64,000 bases of DNA from Atrichornis clamosus (Eukaryota > Chordata > Aves > Passeriformes > Menuridae): assembly GCA_013400975.1 (NCBI GenBank), contig WBMZ01000271.1, positions 54,285-118,284 on the forward strand, given 5' to 3'. The notes under the pieces are model-generated. The model saw only the letters and a list, made by a program, of their open reading frames with translations. It was not told where the DNA came from and ran no database searches. A program made the translations under genes and the position numbers. The first letter of the stretch is position 1. Each line of letters begins with the position of its first letter. Shown piece by piece: positions 50,881-64,000 of the stretch.

Positions 50881-53300
50881 TGTTCTTCAGAAATTCTGCA
50901 GCAGGCCGTGGTGGGAGTCACCTGCAGCACTTGGGAAAATTCCCTTTTCTGTGGAGCTTCCTCAAAACATCTTTTAAAGTCTCTGTGTAACCAAAAGTGA
51001 CCCTCCTGTGTTGTGACCTTGATTTGCTGTTGGGATTTGTACATTCTCTGGTCTTTAGATGATGCATTGTTTCATTTTTGTTTCCATTTAAAAGATTTGG
51101 GGCACTCGGGTGTTCAGGATAATCGTGGGTCTGTCTGGAGGATCCAGAAGGGAGGAATATTGCACCTTCTTTTCCTTGGTTTTTTGGCTACTGGAAATTA
51201 GAGGAGCCCATGGGAAGTGCAGCAGAAATGTCTGGAAAGGAAAGGAGCGAGTCTGAGCCTAATCCTAAACCAGGGGATGTGTATTTCATTAAGCAATTAA
51301 TTTGATTATTATCCACATTAACCACCTGAACAGGACCAGGGTTTTGAGAGCAACAACGGGAAAGCCAAAGGTTTTGTGGGAGCTTTTCATGGTGAACCTT
51401 GGCAGGACAAATACAGTTCTGGTTAAACTGGGCTTTCCTGGTCCTCCAGGTAGAACAGGGCTGCTTTATCCAGGTCCTGGAATCCCATTTTTGCGTGTGT
51501 GATTTAGTGGTGCAGTGGCCTCTTGTTGATATTGATGATCTCATTCACTGGAGTTTCTGGTAGAGTTGCTTTCCATACGTTTTCTCCATACATTACCTTG
51601 TGTAGAAATTGGATACTTCTTCCAAAAAAAAAAAAAGTTTTTTAATGTATAACCATCACAAAATGCCAGTAATGAAGGTGTTGAGTCCTTTTTGTCCCTT
51701 CGTTTCCCAAACATGATATTAATTCTTGAGAATTTTATTTACCAGTGAACTTTGCTATTTCTCTCTGATGGCAGCCCTTGGCAGTTTGTTCCATAGATAA
51801 CATTTATGTCATGGATTGGGATAATTCCTCTTCCTTTGAAAAGCTCCCCAGGTTTCCAGTAGAAACTGTTTGTTCTGAGTGCATTTGTATTCTTCCAAAA
51901 TCCAGACAGGGATTATTGGAAGTATTTGCATCAAAAGTGAGAACAGTTTTAAGGGAAAAACGCTACCATTTGTGAGATAATTGAATTTATTTCATGAAAA
52001 TTGGAATCTCGCCTCCCCATGTGCAGATTTCTCCATTAATGACTCCTGGAAGTGCCTGGACCAGCATATTCCCAATTTCATTAGCAGAGCTGTGACTTCA
52101 GGATGTGAAATTTGGTCTAAATGTGTCATTTTCGGCCTTATTTGTAGAGATTTTGGCAATTGCTCACTCAGGAACTTCACCCTGTCACATCCACAGATCA
52201 GTTCCGTGGTGAATATAAATCATTTACTCATTGAGAAGCTGATTTTAGAGGGAATTTGCATTTCCACTTCATTTTGGGGTCGTACGTAGGCACACTCAAT
52301 ACATTTGTGTTTCCAGAATGCCTTTTCCTCGTGCCCCAACACAAGCTGCGTGCAGCAAATGCTGGATGAGGTTTTCAAGTTCTGCAGAGATTAAAAAATG
52401 GCAAGCAAGATGCAGCAAAAAATAGGAGTTGAGCCATTCCTTTTCTTGAGGTTGATGTGTTATAAATTCCTATTTTGTTGTTTTTACAAGCAGGAATGAC
52501 TGAGCCAGATCAAAACAATCGAGTGAAGTGGATTCATGTTTTGAGATGCAAATGATAAAATTATGGAGATATGTAATTAATTTTCTTCTTGCTTGTATTG
52601 TTTACACTGGGACTAACTTGTACCAACTGGTATAATTTAAAGTGATATTTTAAATTCCTTCGAATATCCCAGATTTCAATTCCCAGTTCTCTTGAGGACG
52701 TGCTCAAATTCATCCCTGGCTCAGCAGATCGCTAAATAATAACATTTCTAAATTAAAAAAAAATTAAAATAACTGATTTTAGGACAAATAAATAAGCTGG
52801 ATAAAGCTCTGGTGAAGAGTCCTGGATTCACAGGGCACATTTCCTGCTGAAATGGGAATGAATTTGGCCGTGCCCAGAGCAGCAGTGTTGAGCAGAGAGC
52901 TGGAATCCCTCACCCAGGGAATGGAGGTGATGGGAACACTTGGGTGTCAAATCAGATCATCCGTCCCAGGCACTCCAGGTGCATTCCAGTGCATTCCAGG
53001 TGTCTCAAATCCATCGTGAACATGAGTGCAGAGGGGGAGACTTCACCAGCACTGTTCACTTCATGGCACAGAGCCAAGAAAGATCCTAAAATAATAATTG
53101 TCCTCAGCTTTGTTGCCACGAGCATCGCGGGTTTGTGTTCCTGTTACTGTTGGTGAGAAATTCCAATATATGGATCCATGTGGGGGGGCTGGGGAGAGCC
53201 AGAGCCCTCTGGCCCAGGTGCCAGGGTGATTCCCTGGGAACGGCTTCCCCGGGAATTCCCTGTGTGGCTCTGGAGTAAAGGTGGTGTTTGATGCTTGCAG

Positions 53301-53413
53301 GTCTGGGTAATGTGGTTTGGTGTTCATACCTTCACTCAGGTGGAGCCGGAGAAGCTGAAGACACTCACGGAGGGGCTGGAAGTTTACAGCCGGGCCAGGA
53401 AAAGGAACAGGAA
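53301..53413 (+). CDS. MBD5: MBD5 coding exon 8: PWWP core, with two alternative acceptors
   Basis: From the upstream acceptor (GATGCTTGCAG, ending 53300) the frame reads [13 protein letters not shown] and then [20 protein letters not shown], ending KRNR plus two bases at the donor AA|GTGAGT. The segment gives residues 1653-1689 and split Lys1690. A second acceptor, ACCTTCACTCAG ending at 53339, lies 39 nt downstream in the same phase and would skip the 13 residues [13 protein letters not shown]. The VMWFG strand is a hallmark of complete PWWP domains such as those of DNMT3 and NSD proteins, so the longer form is likely to be the folded one. The RKRNRK stretch is a probable nuclear localisation signal. 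Confidence 0.92.
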
Positions 53414-55136
53414 GTGAGTCCAGCCTTTCTTTACCCCCACCATGTGATCCTCACACTTCCCTGCTTCCGTTTTCGGGGAGCTCGGCCAAACTGAGGGGTT
53501 CATTCTGTGTAATTCCTCATCTTGGATCTTCGGTAGCTGCATTTTTTGTGCATCTCCTCTAAAATATCCTATTTGTGGGAGGCTAGAACTTTTTAAGCAG
53601 AGCTGCCCTTCTTCCCTCTCCCTCTGGCAGCTGAGCACAGGTTGATTCAGAGAAATTCCCTTTGTTTCCCGCTGCTGGGAAGTGTTTCAGGATTTGTGGA
53701 GTCTGGCTGTGTTTAAGCAGCCCAGGGCTCAGTGCAGAGCTCTGGGTCAGACCTGTGCCAGCTGGGGGGGTTTTCCAGTCTTTTAGTGACAAATAACAGG
53801 ATAGAAACACTGTGAAGCTGCAAATATGGGGACATGAAGTGTCAGGATAGACAAAAAGAGGAAAATTACTGAGTTTTGGGGGGAAAAAAAAAAATTGGGA
53901 CATCCCTAAAAGGATGACAGAGTAGAAATTGTGCTGTGCTTGGGTTTGGTCTCTGACGCTGCTCCTTATTTACTGTCACAGGGAAAATATATTCCTTAAA
54001 TTTGTGTGAGAATTTAAACTCTGAGTATCCACAGGCTGAGAGGGATTAAATCATTATCTCTGTTCCCCTCCTTTTAAGGTGTCAGCTTTGCTTTTATTTC
54101 TATGTCCCACAGCACTTAAGAGAAGGAATTTTTATGCCAACGAGACAGTGTTGGGGGTTGTTTCTTCCAAGATCATCCTCGAAACACCTTCCTGGATTTT
54201 AAGGGAACGCGAAAGGGCTTTTGGCAACTTCCCAGTTATTTATTCACATCCCTGAAGTGAAATAAGTGACTCGAGGACACCAGGAGCAGATTTCAGGAGG
54301 TTAAAGCTGAAATAAATGGCTGCTTTACAGCCCTTACAGAGTCTCTTCTCCATATTTCAGCTTATTTCCTGCTCCAAATCCTTTGGTGTTTCTTCATGGA
54401 CATTTCCTGGTTTTCCCATGTCCATTTTTCTGGCACAGTTCATGGGTTTCTTTCTGGTGTGTCTCTGCAGTATCAGATTTTTATCCAGATTTTTGAACAT
54501 TTAGCATTAGATGTAATTGCTGCACCTGGAGCCCTCAGCACACAGGCTCAGATTTAGTTCAGCAGAGCAGGATTAGAATCCAAGTCCTCAAAATGACGTT
54601 CCCATTCCATAACTCCATGAATTCTTCCTTGTGTCTCAGTTCCATCTCAGCTCAGCCATTCTGTTCTTCTTGGAGCCACATCCCTTCTTTGCTCCACGGG
54701 TTGTGGCACAGGATTCCTCACCTATCCAGCTGTAATCTCCTGGAGGCTTCCCTTCCCAGCCCCTCCTCTGATCCAATCTTTGCTCTTCCCAAGCTCTGTA
54801 GTTATCCATAATCCTCTGTCCAGGAGCGTTCCCGCTGCACGCGGAGCATCTTCCAGGAATCATCCCTGTCTCCTTCTCCTGTGATTTCCTGCTCCTCTGG
54901 CTGTGATTTCCCACACTTCTCATTAGTCAGGAATGTGCCACTTCCCACCCCTCCAGTGCCATCCCTGCCATCCCTGCTAAGGTATTTCCCTGAGGTTTGG
55001 GTGGTGTCAGGTGGAGGTCACCTCTCCCATGTCCCTCCTGTTGGACTCGTGCCACGTGCAGGGTTGGACAGAATTCCACTCAGGGGAGAACTGGTGGGTC
55101 TCTTCCACCACCTTTCCAACTTCCAGGGCTCCTCTA

Positions 55137-55343
55137 GGTGGGATATTGAGGAGAAATCCTTCCCTGTGAGGGTGGGGAGGCCCTGGCACAGGGTGCCCAG
55201 AGAAGCTGTGTCTGCCCCTGGATCCCTGGAAGTGTCCAAGGCCAGGCTGGAGCACCCTGGGATAGTGGGAGGTGTCCCTGCCCATGGGACTGGATGAGCC
55301 ATAAGGTCCCTTCCCACCCAAACCATTCCATGATTCTGTGATT
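55137..55343 (+). mobile_element. CR1 LINE 3' end
   Basis: Sense CR1: GTGGGATATTGAGGAGAAAT, GAGGCCCTGGCACAGGGTGC, AGTGTCCAAGGCCAGGCTGG, TCCCTTCCCACCCAAACCAT and the terminal CATGATTCTGTGATT. Confidence 0.92.
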
Positions 55344-55470
55344 AAAAGGAAAGGGTTTTTACAGGAAGTGTCTCTGTGAGGAGCAGTGCTGGTGTCCCAG
55401 CAGGAACAAGGCTCTTCCTTCCCTGTCTCTGCCATCACCTTCCCTGATGATAGAGATGGTTCTCCCTCTT

Positions 55471-55505
55471 CTCCTCCTCCTCCTCCTCCTCCTCCCGCTC
55501 CTCCC
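55471..55505 (+). repeat. (CCT)n simple repeat
   Basis: About ten CCT trinucleotides with one CCG interruption, within an intron. Confidence 0.85.
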
Positions 55506-55956
55506 AGTTCTGCATCTCCAAAGCAGGACCTGTCACGGTGTCCAAGTGGGAAAAGTCCTTAAAGAACAAGCAGAGATCCATAAAAATGTCACTGTGAAAT
55601 GAAAAGTGTTCGGAGCCGCCCCGGGAGTTGGGATTATTTGGGGTTGGAAGAAGAAAACCTTCACCCCGCCTGTACCACTGCTGTCATTCCAGGCTAAAAC
55701 TAGGAATATCTGAGATAATGAATACGATTTATTTTCCCTTGGTTATTTAAAGTTGGAAGGATATTTAACTTTTTTTTCCTGCAATTCCAACACAAACCTT
55801 GACTTGGCATAATATTGTCCATAGGTTTGATCTTCCTCCTTGTGCTCCAGCAACCTGGGAGGCTCCAGGGTTGGAACATTTCCAATGGATTCAGGTGTTT
55901 GTTGTTGATTGTTTTAATGTTTTGTTTCTGTTCCTAAGAATTACTGATGCCGTTAA

Positions 55957-58203
<2,247 letters not shown>

Positions 58204-58275
58204 GTCCACCAAATCCCGCAGGGAGACAGACAAGTGAAGCCTCCAAAACTCAAGAGGAGGAAGATCTCTAGATAA
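58204..58275 (+). CDS. MBD5: MBD5 coding exon 10: basic C terminus and stop
   Basis: The acceptor CTTATTTTTAG opens VHQIPQGDRQVKPPKLKRRK and ISR, then TAA at 58273-58275, residues 1716-1738. The lysine/arginine-rich end is a probable nuclear localisation element and matches the C terminus of vertebrate MBD5. Joining all ten exons gives 1,738 residues in the longest form. Skipping only the 39-nt segment gives 1,725, skipping only the 663-nt segment gives 1,517, and skipping both gives 1,504. Confidence 0.96.
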   Translation, partial: VHQIPQGDRQVKPPKLKRRKISR

Positions 58276-58627
58276 CATTGAATGTCTTTGTTACTGGTCC
58301 AGTACTTATCAAAGTGAACGTGCACATGAGTCTATCTGTAGGTATTGATATAGACGTGGGTATATCAATATTTCTGTGGAGACAGCTCGATGCCATCGCA
58401 GGGCACCACGAGGAGTAGTGGTACAATATTTTTGATGATTAGGAGGGATAGAGGTTGCTGGATAAGCCAATCAGAAATCTTGAAAGGTTGCAGTAACAAT
58501 GTCAGATGATTACTGAAATTTTTTTCTATAATACTAAAAATTGTGATTATAAGAAATAGTCCAAATGTTTCTGAGAAATTTTCATTGTGTATATAGATAA
58601 TACAGAATTTCATGGTGATATCTGAAC

Positions 58628-58635
58628 TGTAAATA
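58628..58635 (+). promoter_or_regulatory. Pumilio-type element in the 3' UTR
   Basis: TGTAAATA matches the UGUANAUA consensus of Pumilio proteins, about 350 nt after the stop. Binding is not shown. Confidence 0.4.
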
Positions 58636-58763
58636 TTGTACAATATTGTCATGTACAAGCGTACCTAATGCACACTTTATCTTTTATTGTACAAAAAATA
58701 GTGTACAAAATTCTTTGGTTTCTATTGAGTACACATACAAGAGACTACCAGTGTAAAGTGATA

Positions 58764-58769
58764 AATAAA
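58764..58769 (+). terminator. MBD5: Proximal poly(A) signal candidate
   Basis: Canonical AATAAA 489 nt after the stop codon, in a GATAAATAAAAATACAG context. Confidence 0.5.
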
Positions 58770-59929
58770 AATACAGCCTAAATGCTTTTATATGATAATG
58801 TAAAAGATGCTGTTTTTGTATTTAACAGCAGAGAGAAGGCATGATTATGTAATACCTTAATTATGACATACACTTCACGCCACTGAGTGTTCATTGATAC
58901 TGTCTGTTTGGAATGAACCTTGCCTGGAAGTACTGTACTCCAGTTCAGGTCTCTGTAGGAGAGTGCAACCTCGCAGATTCCTAACGGGAAGTGGGATCAC
59001 AGCTCTAATTAAGAACTCAAAGGCTGCAACCCTCGGTTGCGTTTTTATTTACGTAGCTTTTCAAGTAGAATGCTGTAGACTTGATTAAAAAGGAAAAAAA
59101 AAGAGTAGAAGGACTATTTTAGTCAACCATTTCCGTAGGTGAAGTTTCATAGCCACCTGAGGAACTAAAGAGTCGATATCCCCCGTAACGTTGAGCCCCT
59201 CAAACAACCCCCTAGATTAATTAGCTTAAATTATCTAACATCATTAACACGGTGTTTCCTTGGAAGGGGGCAGAGGCCCTGCTTTCAGAAGTGGTCAGGA
59301 TTGATGACTATTGATTACCTTTGGTTTGGCAGTAGGATGAAAGGGCAATGCTCCACAGCATCCGGAAAAAAGTAATCCCAGTATCCATCTCGCAGTATTA
59401 AAACAAAAAAAAAAAGTTAAGGGTGGCTTACAAAACTATTAGCAACAGTAATTTTTATCAGTATTATGTAACATATCAGATTTATTTTATTTAAAAAGAA
59501 TTATTTATACCATTAACAGATTCTTATATATATTAATGTGGCTGAAATGCGCAGGTTAAATCTATTAACCAAATTATTTATGTTATATTAAGTGAGAAAT
59601 GTGAAACATATGTAGAAAAAAAATTAATACACTACAGATTTAAAAGTCTAAAGCTATGAGCCATTATAAAATTACGAACGGAAGTGTAGCACAACATTCT
59701 TTCCATTTTATTTCATTTTTCTTTTTCACACGGATGGTGGTGATGGTGACGGAAGCCGTGACATCCTCTGTCTCCAAGGCTTCCCGAAATAACTCTCAGT
59801 TCACCATTCCCAGTCCCGGGCTGGAGTCTTTAACTCCTACCTCTTCATCCGGGACCACCACTTACCTCAGATTTCCTTTTTTCCCCCCGAATTCCCGAAT
59901 GTCGCTCTCTAGCTGAGGACTGGCAGTGA

Positions 59930-60490
59930 TCAGCACCCTGGGCAGCCGGCGCTTCCGCCGCTCTCCAGCCCCCGGCACTCGGCGCCAGGATCCCAACTCC
60001 TTGCTCCTCTTCCCGCCCGCCTTGCCCAAGCCCCACTCCTGTCTCCGAAGGACGTGACCCCGAGGACGACGGGACCCGGCGGTTCCCGGCTGGGCTCCCT
60101 CTGGGCTGGCTCCGGGCGCGCTCCTCCCGGCCCAGGTGGGATGCGCCGGCAGGGCCTGGGAGCAGGGCCCGGCCTCCGGCGGGGTAGGTTCATTTGTCTT
60201 CTCCGTCACTCCACGCCCTCCACGCAGCTCCCGGGCCGTGCCGACCCCCGGCAGGGCCCCACGGAGCTCTGTTCCCGGTGCCGCCGGCTCCCGTTTTTCC
60301 GTTGCGTTGCCGTGTCGTTCCCGGTCGCTTTGTCCCGTGGCTCTCCCCATCCCGGCGCGTTCCGTGTGTGCGTGGGCGAGCGCCTGGAGCCTTCCCTCGG
60401 GATCTCCTCTCCTTGCTCCCTTTGCTTTCTGTCCCGGAGCTGAGTTTGTGTCTCCCGGCCCCTCTGGGGGCCTGTGGCCGTTAGGTTTGT
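59930..60490. promoter_or_regulatory. CpG-island-like block in the MBD5 3' UTR
   Basis: The block is strongly G+C rich with abundant undepleted CpG (for example CAGCCGGCGCTTCCGCCGCT, GGGACCCGGCGGTTCCCGGC, CTCCGGGCGCGCTCC). It is flanked sharply on both sides by AU-rich sequence. It includes GGCGGGGTAGG, a GC-box-like word. Overlapping open frames on both strands reflect high G+C content. It could be an intragenic promoter, an orphan CpG island, or structured UTR. No known gene starts here. Confidence 0.55.
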
Positions 60491-60668
60491 GCTCCCTCTC
60501 CGCTGTCTTACTTTACATCCCTAGATTATGTAAAGTATTTTTGTGCACTTGATTTCATTGGTTAATAATGGCATTGATGTGGGTGCTAGGAGTAGTTTGT
60601 TTCAGTCCATACCAATTTTTTTTTTTTTTGCTCTTTTAGAGTTTTTATGGTTTCATGTAAGCAGTTAA

Positions 60669-60676
60669 TGTAAATA
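60669..60676 (+). promoter_or_regulatory. Pumilio-type element in the 3' UTR
   Basis: Second TGTAAATA match, close to the distal poly(A) signal. Confidence 0.4.
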
Positions 60677-60864
60677 TTGTGAGCATTACAGGTCATGCAG
60701 TGTTGTAACATTTTAAAAAATGTTGCACCGACTTTACAATTAAAAAACTGGTCACTCATACTTGAATTTTGCCCATAGAGCCATTTCTTTCTCTTTGCAT
60801 TAAAGCATAATCTACTTTTTTGATGGAGGCCCAACCCTTCTTTCTACCTTATTATTTTTTGTTT

Positions 60865-60870
60865 AATAAA
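60865..60870 (+). terminator. MBD5: Distal poly(A) signal candidate
   Basis: AATAAA followed by a T-rich tract (CTCTATTTTTTCTAATAG), the usual arrangement of a functional site. Confidence 0.55.
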
Positions 60871-60890
60871 TCTCTATTTTTTCTAATAGA

Positions 60891-63753
60891 AGACTTAAAA
60901 GTGAAAATTAAAAAAAAAAATACTTTTTGCCTACTTTCTAATTTAAGAGAGAATTCCTATATTTAAAAGGTTGGAGAAAAAAAAAAACCCAAAAAAAAAA
61001 AAAAATACTCCATGGTGGAAAGTGGAAACCCCACTGTCTTTGTCATGAATATGGCACAATCACCCCAGAGTGGCTGAGCGCAGCGAGCCCGCGACGCCGA
61101 TCGGGACCTCGGTAGTTTAGGGAACGCCGTTGATTCCTTGAGGATGTAAAGTGTTGCATATTCTTGTCTTATTTATTTATTTATTTATTATGCTTTCTTT
61201 TGCTAAGTGGGTGACAATGTGGTTGAGTCATTCCGATGACGTTCCAATTAAAGGAAATCTTCCTCTTTCTATTATGGTGCGTTTTGTGAACACCATAAAC
61301 GAAACAAAAGGAAAAAAAAAAATTTGCATTTCTTTCAGTGGATTTTCTTCGTATTTTCAACTTCTGGCAGAAAACGTTTGGCTGCAAAAAAATAGTATCC
61401 AGATAGTTTAAAAAAAAAAAGCAAAAATGGAAAAAAAAAAACCCAACCCATCCCCACCTCTGATGTCCCAGGTTTGTTATCCTCACAGTCTAAGGTTTTA
61501 GGGGTTAAAAGGAACTTAAAATTCCAAGGTCTTTCCGAAAATCATCTTTGCAGAAGGTTTGTAAGTCATGTGATATCCTTTTGGAGTCCCTGAGTTTGAT
61601 GGTCTAGAGATTTTAGAGGGCTCGTGGTGGACTGAATTACCTTAGGACTGCTACCTTTCTTAGCTACAGTTTGTATTTTGCTATGTAGGGTTGTAATGTG
61701 AGAATTCCAGAAGAGCCGTAGCATAAAAGTGCTTTTCTATTTTTTAAAAAAACCCATTCTAGTCTTACTAAGAATTAGAGAATTTTTTTAATATCAGTTT
61801 TGTAATTTTTGATAAAGTTGTCAATATTATGATTAAATCACCAGAAAAAACAGTTCCTGTGCTGTTCTCTTCGGGGCAGGGACTTTGTTTTCCGACGGAT
61901 TTGTACGATGCCACGATGGGATGCCCAGTCTTAAACGGGGCCACGGGCACCGCTGTCAAATTCAGTAGCAACCCACATGGCTGAGGTCGAGTTAAATCCA
62001 TAAGAGCCAAGGGAATTCCCAGCTCAGACTGCAAATCCCACTGCCTGTCCATAGTTTGTGTGCTCCGGGAAGGCCCCGGCATCGGCGACGCATCCGACGG
62101 GTAAGTTGGGGGAGCCGGCGGCTGTGGAAGCTCCTGCTCACACAAAGCCAGGATCTCATCCCAGGGAAAGCACATCCACTCCATAACACCCCCATCCCAC
62201 CCTGCTGTTCCACCAGTGCTGACCGAGCAACTCAACCTCCAGGATCCCTCCCAGAATTCCAGGAATCCCAAACACCGAACAGATCGTTCCGTTCAATATT
62301 CACCGTTCACGCCGGGCTCGGATCAACCATGGAAAAACACTTGGAGGCTTAAAAACCAAAAATATCCTACCAGAAATAAATTTCTCTACCCCCAGGTCAC
62401 CAGCCCGGGAGCTTGCAGGGACTTCCAAGCCCGCAGACCACCCTGCCAAGCATTCCTGCCCCGCTCCTGGAGTCTGGTTATCCTTGTACTCCCAAGGATT
62501 CGAGTTTAACTGAAAGAGCAATCCCACGCTCTTGTTTGTCCTTAAATATTGCTCAGACTCACAGGTAGCCCTGGGCTGGGTTGGTGGTGATTCCATAAAT
62601 GCTGCCCACACACACAACTTCCAAAAATTCCTACCAGCCCTGTGTTGCAACCTCTCCTTTAACCTGGAATGGTGACACTTGATATTTGCATCTGAAAGCT
62701 CAGCAGTGGGAGCTCAGACCCCCACGGATTCATTTCTCTCTGCCAGGTCTTGGCTGTGAACACTTAAAAGCAATTTTTGTTGTTCTGTTAAAAAAAAAAA
62801 GGAAAAATCTGAGATTTGATTTGAAATCTCCCCTGTGAAAGAGGAGAGATTCCATCTCTCACGTTTTTACCTGCTGTGAGATAAGGATTTGTCTGTAATT
62901 GAGTGTCATCCCAACGGGAGATAAGGGGTGAGGATTTAGAACTGGAAAAAAAATTATATATATATTTAGAATAGTAGTTTCTGAGAATTCCTGTTTTGGG
63001 AAAGATCTGGGAAATGGGAAGGGGTTTGACATATGGATGAAGCAGGTCAGAGAAGGAAGAGCAGGAGCGTCCTCCCATATTCCTGTGGACAAATCCCAGG
63101 GAAGCACTGGCACAGGTTGACACCAGTTGAAGAGAACAGCCCTGCACAAGCACTGTCAGCTGGAGTTTCAGAATTCCAGGCAGGAATGGATCCCCATGAG
63201 TGATCCAGGGCTGAGCCTGTGAGCCAGGTACAAAGTGGGATGGGACGACAGAGGCTTTTCCAGCCACACCCAGGTCTGTGATGCAGGTAAGTCCTTCTGG
63301 TGCTGATAATTCCCTAAATATATGGAAGAATAAATGCTTTGGGTTCAAAAATACACAGAATTTCTGCCCAGCTGGTTTCTGTTCACTTGTACCCCCAGCC
63401 TGTGAACATGGCGGGTGCAGAGCCTGTGCTGGGAGGAACCCACTTTGCAGACAGAAAAAAGGTTCCTAGAACAGACATTGTCTTAATCCCACTTGAGAAG
63501 TTTCCATCTCATCTCATCACAATCATTTTAGGCCTTCTGGAAAGAGAAGCAATTCCAAAGTCCTGATAGAAAACACAGCTCATTTTCAGTTCCAGGAAAG
63601 GAAGTTTTGCTTCTCTTAAGTGATTTTTTTTTCTCTAGGGAGAGAAAAAGTCATAAAAATAACAAAGTTTTGGGGTTTGTCATTATCTGTTCTCAGTTGT
63701 GGGACTGAGCTCTGCTTCCAAGGAAAAAGTGAAGGTTTACCTTGGAAACATAA
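60891..63753. other. Possible extended 3' UTR, then intergenic sequence
   Basis: AU-rich with several A-runs (for example 60907-60920, 60978-61005, 61411-61440). An ATTTATTTATTTATTT tract at 61171-61190 is an AU-rich element of the kind found in unstable transcripts, so the 3' UTR may reach past 61.2 kb. A minus-strand open frame of 167 codons (61768-62271) is not recognised. No further gene is supported. Confidence 0.45.
61171..61190 (+). promoter_or_regulatory. AU-rich element candidate
   Basis: Overlapping ATTTA pentamers in a continuous ATTTATTTATTT tract. It would be functional only if the transcript extends this far. Confidence 0.35.
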
Positions 63754-63945
63754 GATGGGGAGGCCCTGGCACAGGATGCCTGGAGGAGCTGTGGCTGCCC
63801 CATCCCTGGAAGTGCCCAAGGCCAGGTTGGAGCAATGGGGCTTGGAGCAACCTGGGATAGTGGGAGGTGTCCCTGCCCATGGCAGGGGGTGGAATGGGAT
63901 GGGATTTAAGGTCCCTTCCCACCCAAACCAGTCTGTGATTCTGTG
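63754..63945 (+). mobile_element. CR1 LINE 3' end
   Basis: Sense CR1: GGGGAGGCCCTGGCACAGGA, TGCCCAAGGCCAGGTTGGAG, TGGGATAGTGGGAGGTGTCC, TCCCTTCCCACCCAAACCAG and the terminal CTGTGATTCTGTG. It has a small internal rearrangement (GGAGCAATGGGGCTTGGAGC). Confidence 0.92.
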
Positions 63946-64000
63946 AAAAGCAGCATAAATTATGTCTAGGATAGAAGTGGGAAAGGGACGGGAAAGGGAA
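63946..64000. other. Unassigned end of window
   Basis: Only 55 nt of purine-rich sequence. Nothing is recognised. Confidence 0.6.

Larger units (their letters stand above)
48963..53300 (+). other. MBD5: MBD5 intron inside the PWWP domain
   Basis: Starts GTATAT and ends GATGCTTGCAG. It contains a phase-compatible candidate cassette exon (49231-49407), an antisense CR1 (49817), a 23-bp microtandem (50814) and a short A-run near 51624. Otherwise it is unique AT-rich sequence. Confidence 0.9.
58276..60890 (+). other. MBD5: MBD5 3' untranslated region (minimum extent inferred)
   Basis: Follows the stop directly without an intron signal. The first poly(A) signal AATAAA is at 58764-58769. AU-rich sequence with dense ATTTA and TGTA words continues to a second AATAAA at 60865-60870, followed by a U-rich stretch, which I take as a likely distal cleavage site. 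Two TGTAAATA words, which fit the Pumilio recognition element, are at 58628-58635 and 60669-60676. A CpG-rich block interrupts the AU-rich sequence at about 59930-60490. The true end could also lie further right. Confidence 0.7.

Noticed and set aside
59862..60350. 162-codon minus-strand ORF in the CpG-rich block as a gene
   Set aside because: High G+C sequence lacks stops by chance. Overlapping frames are open on both strands and none resembles a known protein.

Overview
The window is vertebrate nuclear DNA, almost certainly from a bird. The evidence is a dense scatter of CR1 LINE 3' ends (about twenty, in both orientations, several ending in the diagnostic ATTCTGTG-type octamer), small exons with GT-AG borders, long introns, and one recognisable vertebrate gene. 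No bacterial, viral or CRISPR-like content is seen.

The only confidently coding locus is MBD5 (methyl-CpG-binding domain protein 5), on the + strand. Ten coding exons can be joined in phase from the ATG at 25134 to the TAA at 58273-58275. The longest splice choice gives a 1,738-residue protein: an N-terminal MBD split over 25134-25246 and 28744-28846 and running into 29248-29428; a very large low-complexity exon (32008-34146); a second Ser/Pro/Gln-rich exon (43093-44085); a short Gln-rich exon (45390-45604); and a C-terminal exon block (47751-48962, 53301-53413, 55971-56046, 58204-58275) carrying the PWWP domain and basic tail. No frameshift or internal stop is seen in any exon. Two in-phase alternatives are visible: a GC donor inside the 43093 exon, which removes 221 residues, and a second acceptor 39 nt into the 53301 exon, which removes 13 residues of the PWWP core.

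Positions 1-25.1 kb look like intron and 5' non-coding sequence of the same gene. No CpG-island promoter is present there, so the promoter probably lies to the left of the window. Three stretches (about 13.1-13.9 kb, 16882-16939 and 24564-24815) have exon-like borders and may be 5' non-coding exons; these are hypotheses. The 3' UTR starts at 58276. Its end is uncertain, with usable poly(A) signals at 58764 and 60865. It contains an unexpected CpG-rich block at about 59.93-60.49 kb. From roughly 61.2 kb to the end I see no supported gene.

The most unusual structure is a 36-bp minisatellite of about 19 units (34173-34848) that begins 26 nt after the splice donor of the giant exon. It is in frame with that exon, so intron retention would append 131 residues of 12-residue repeats. 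It is also open on the opposite strand. Two single-N positions (14643 and 35132) are each flanked by near-perfect or perfect direct duplications, which I read as assembly artefacts. I do not see an undescribed multi-gene system here.
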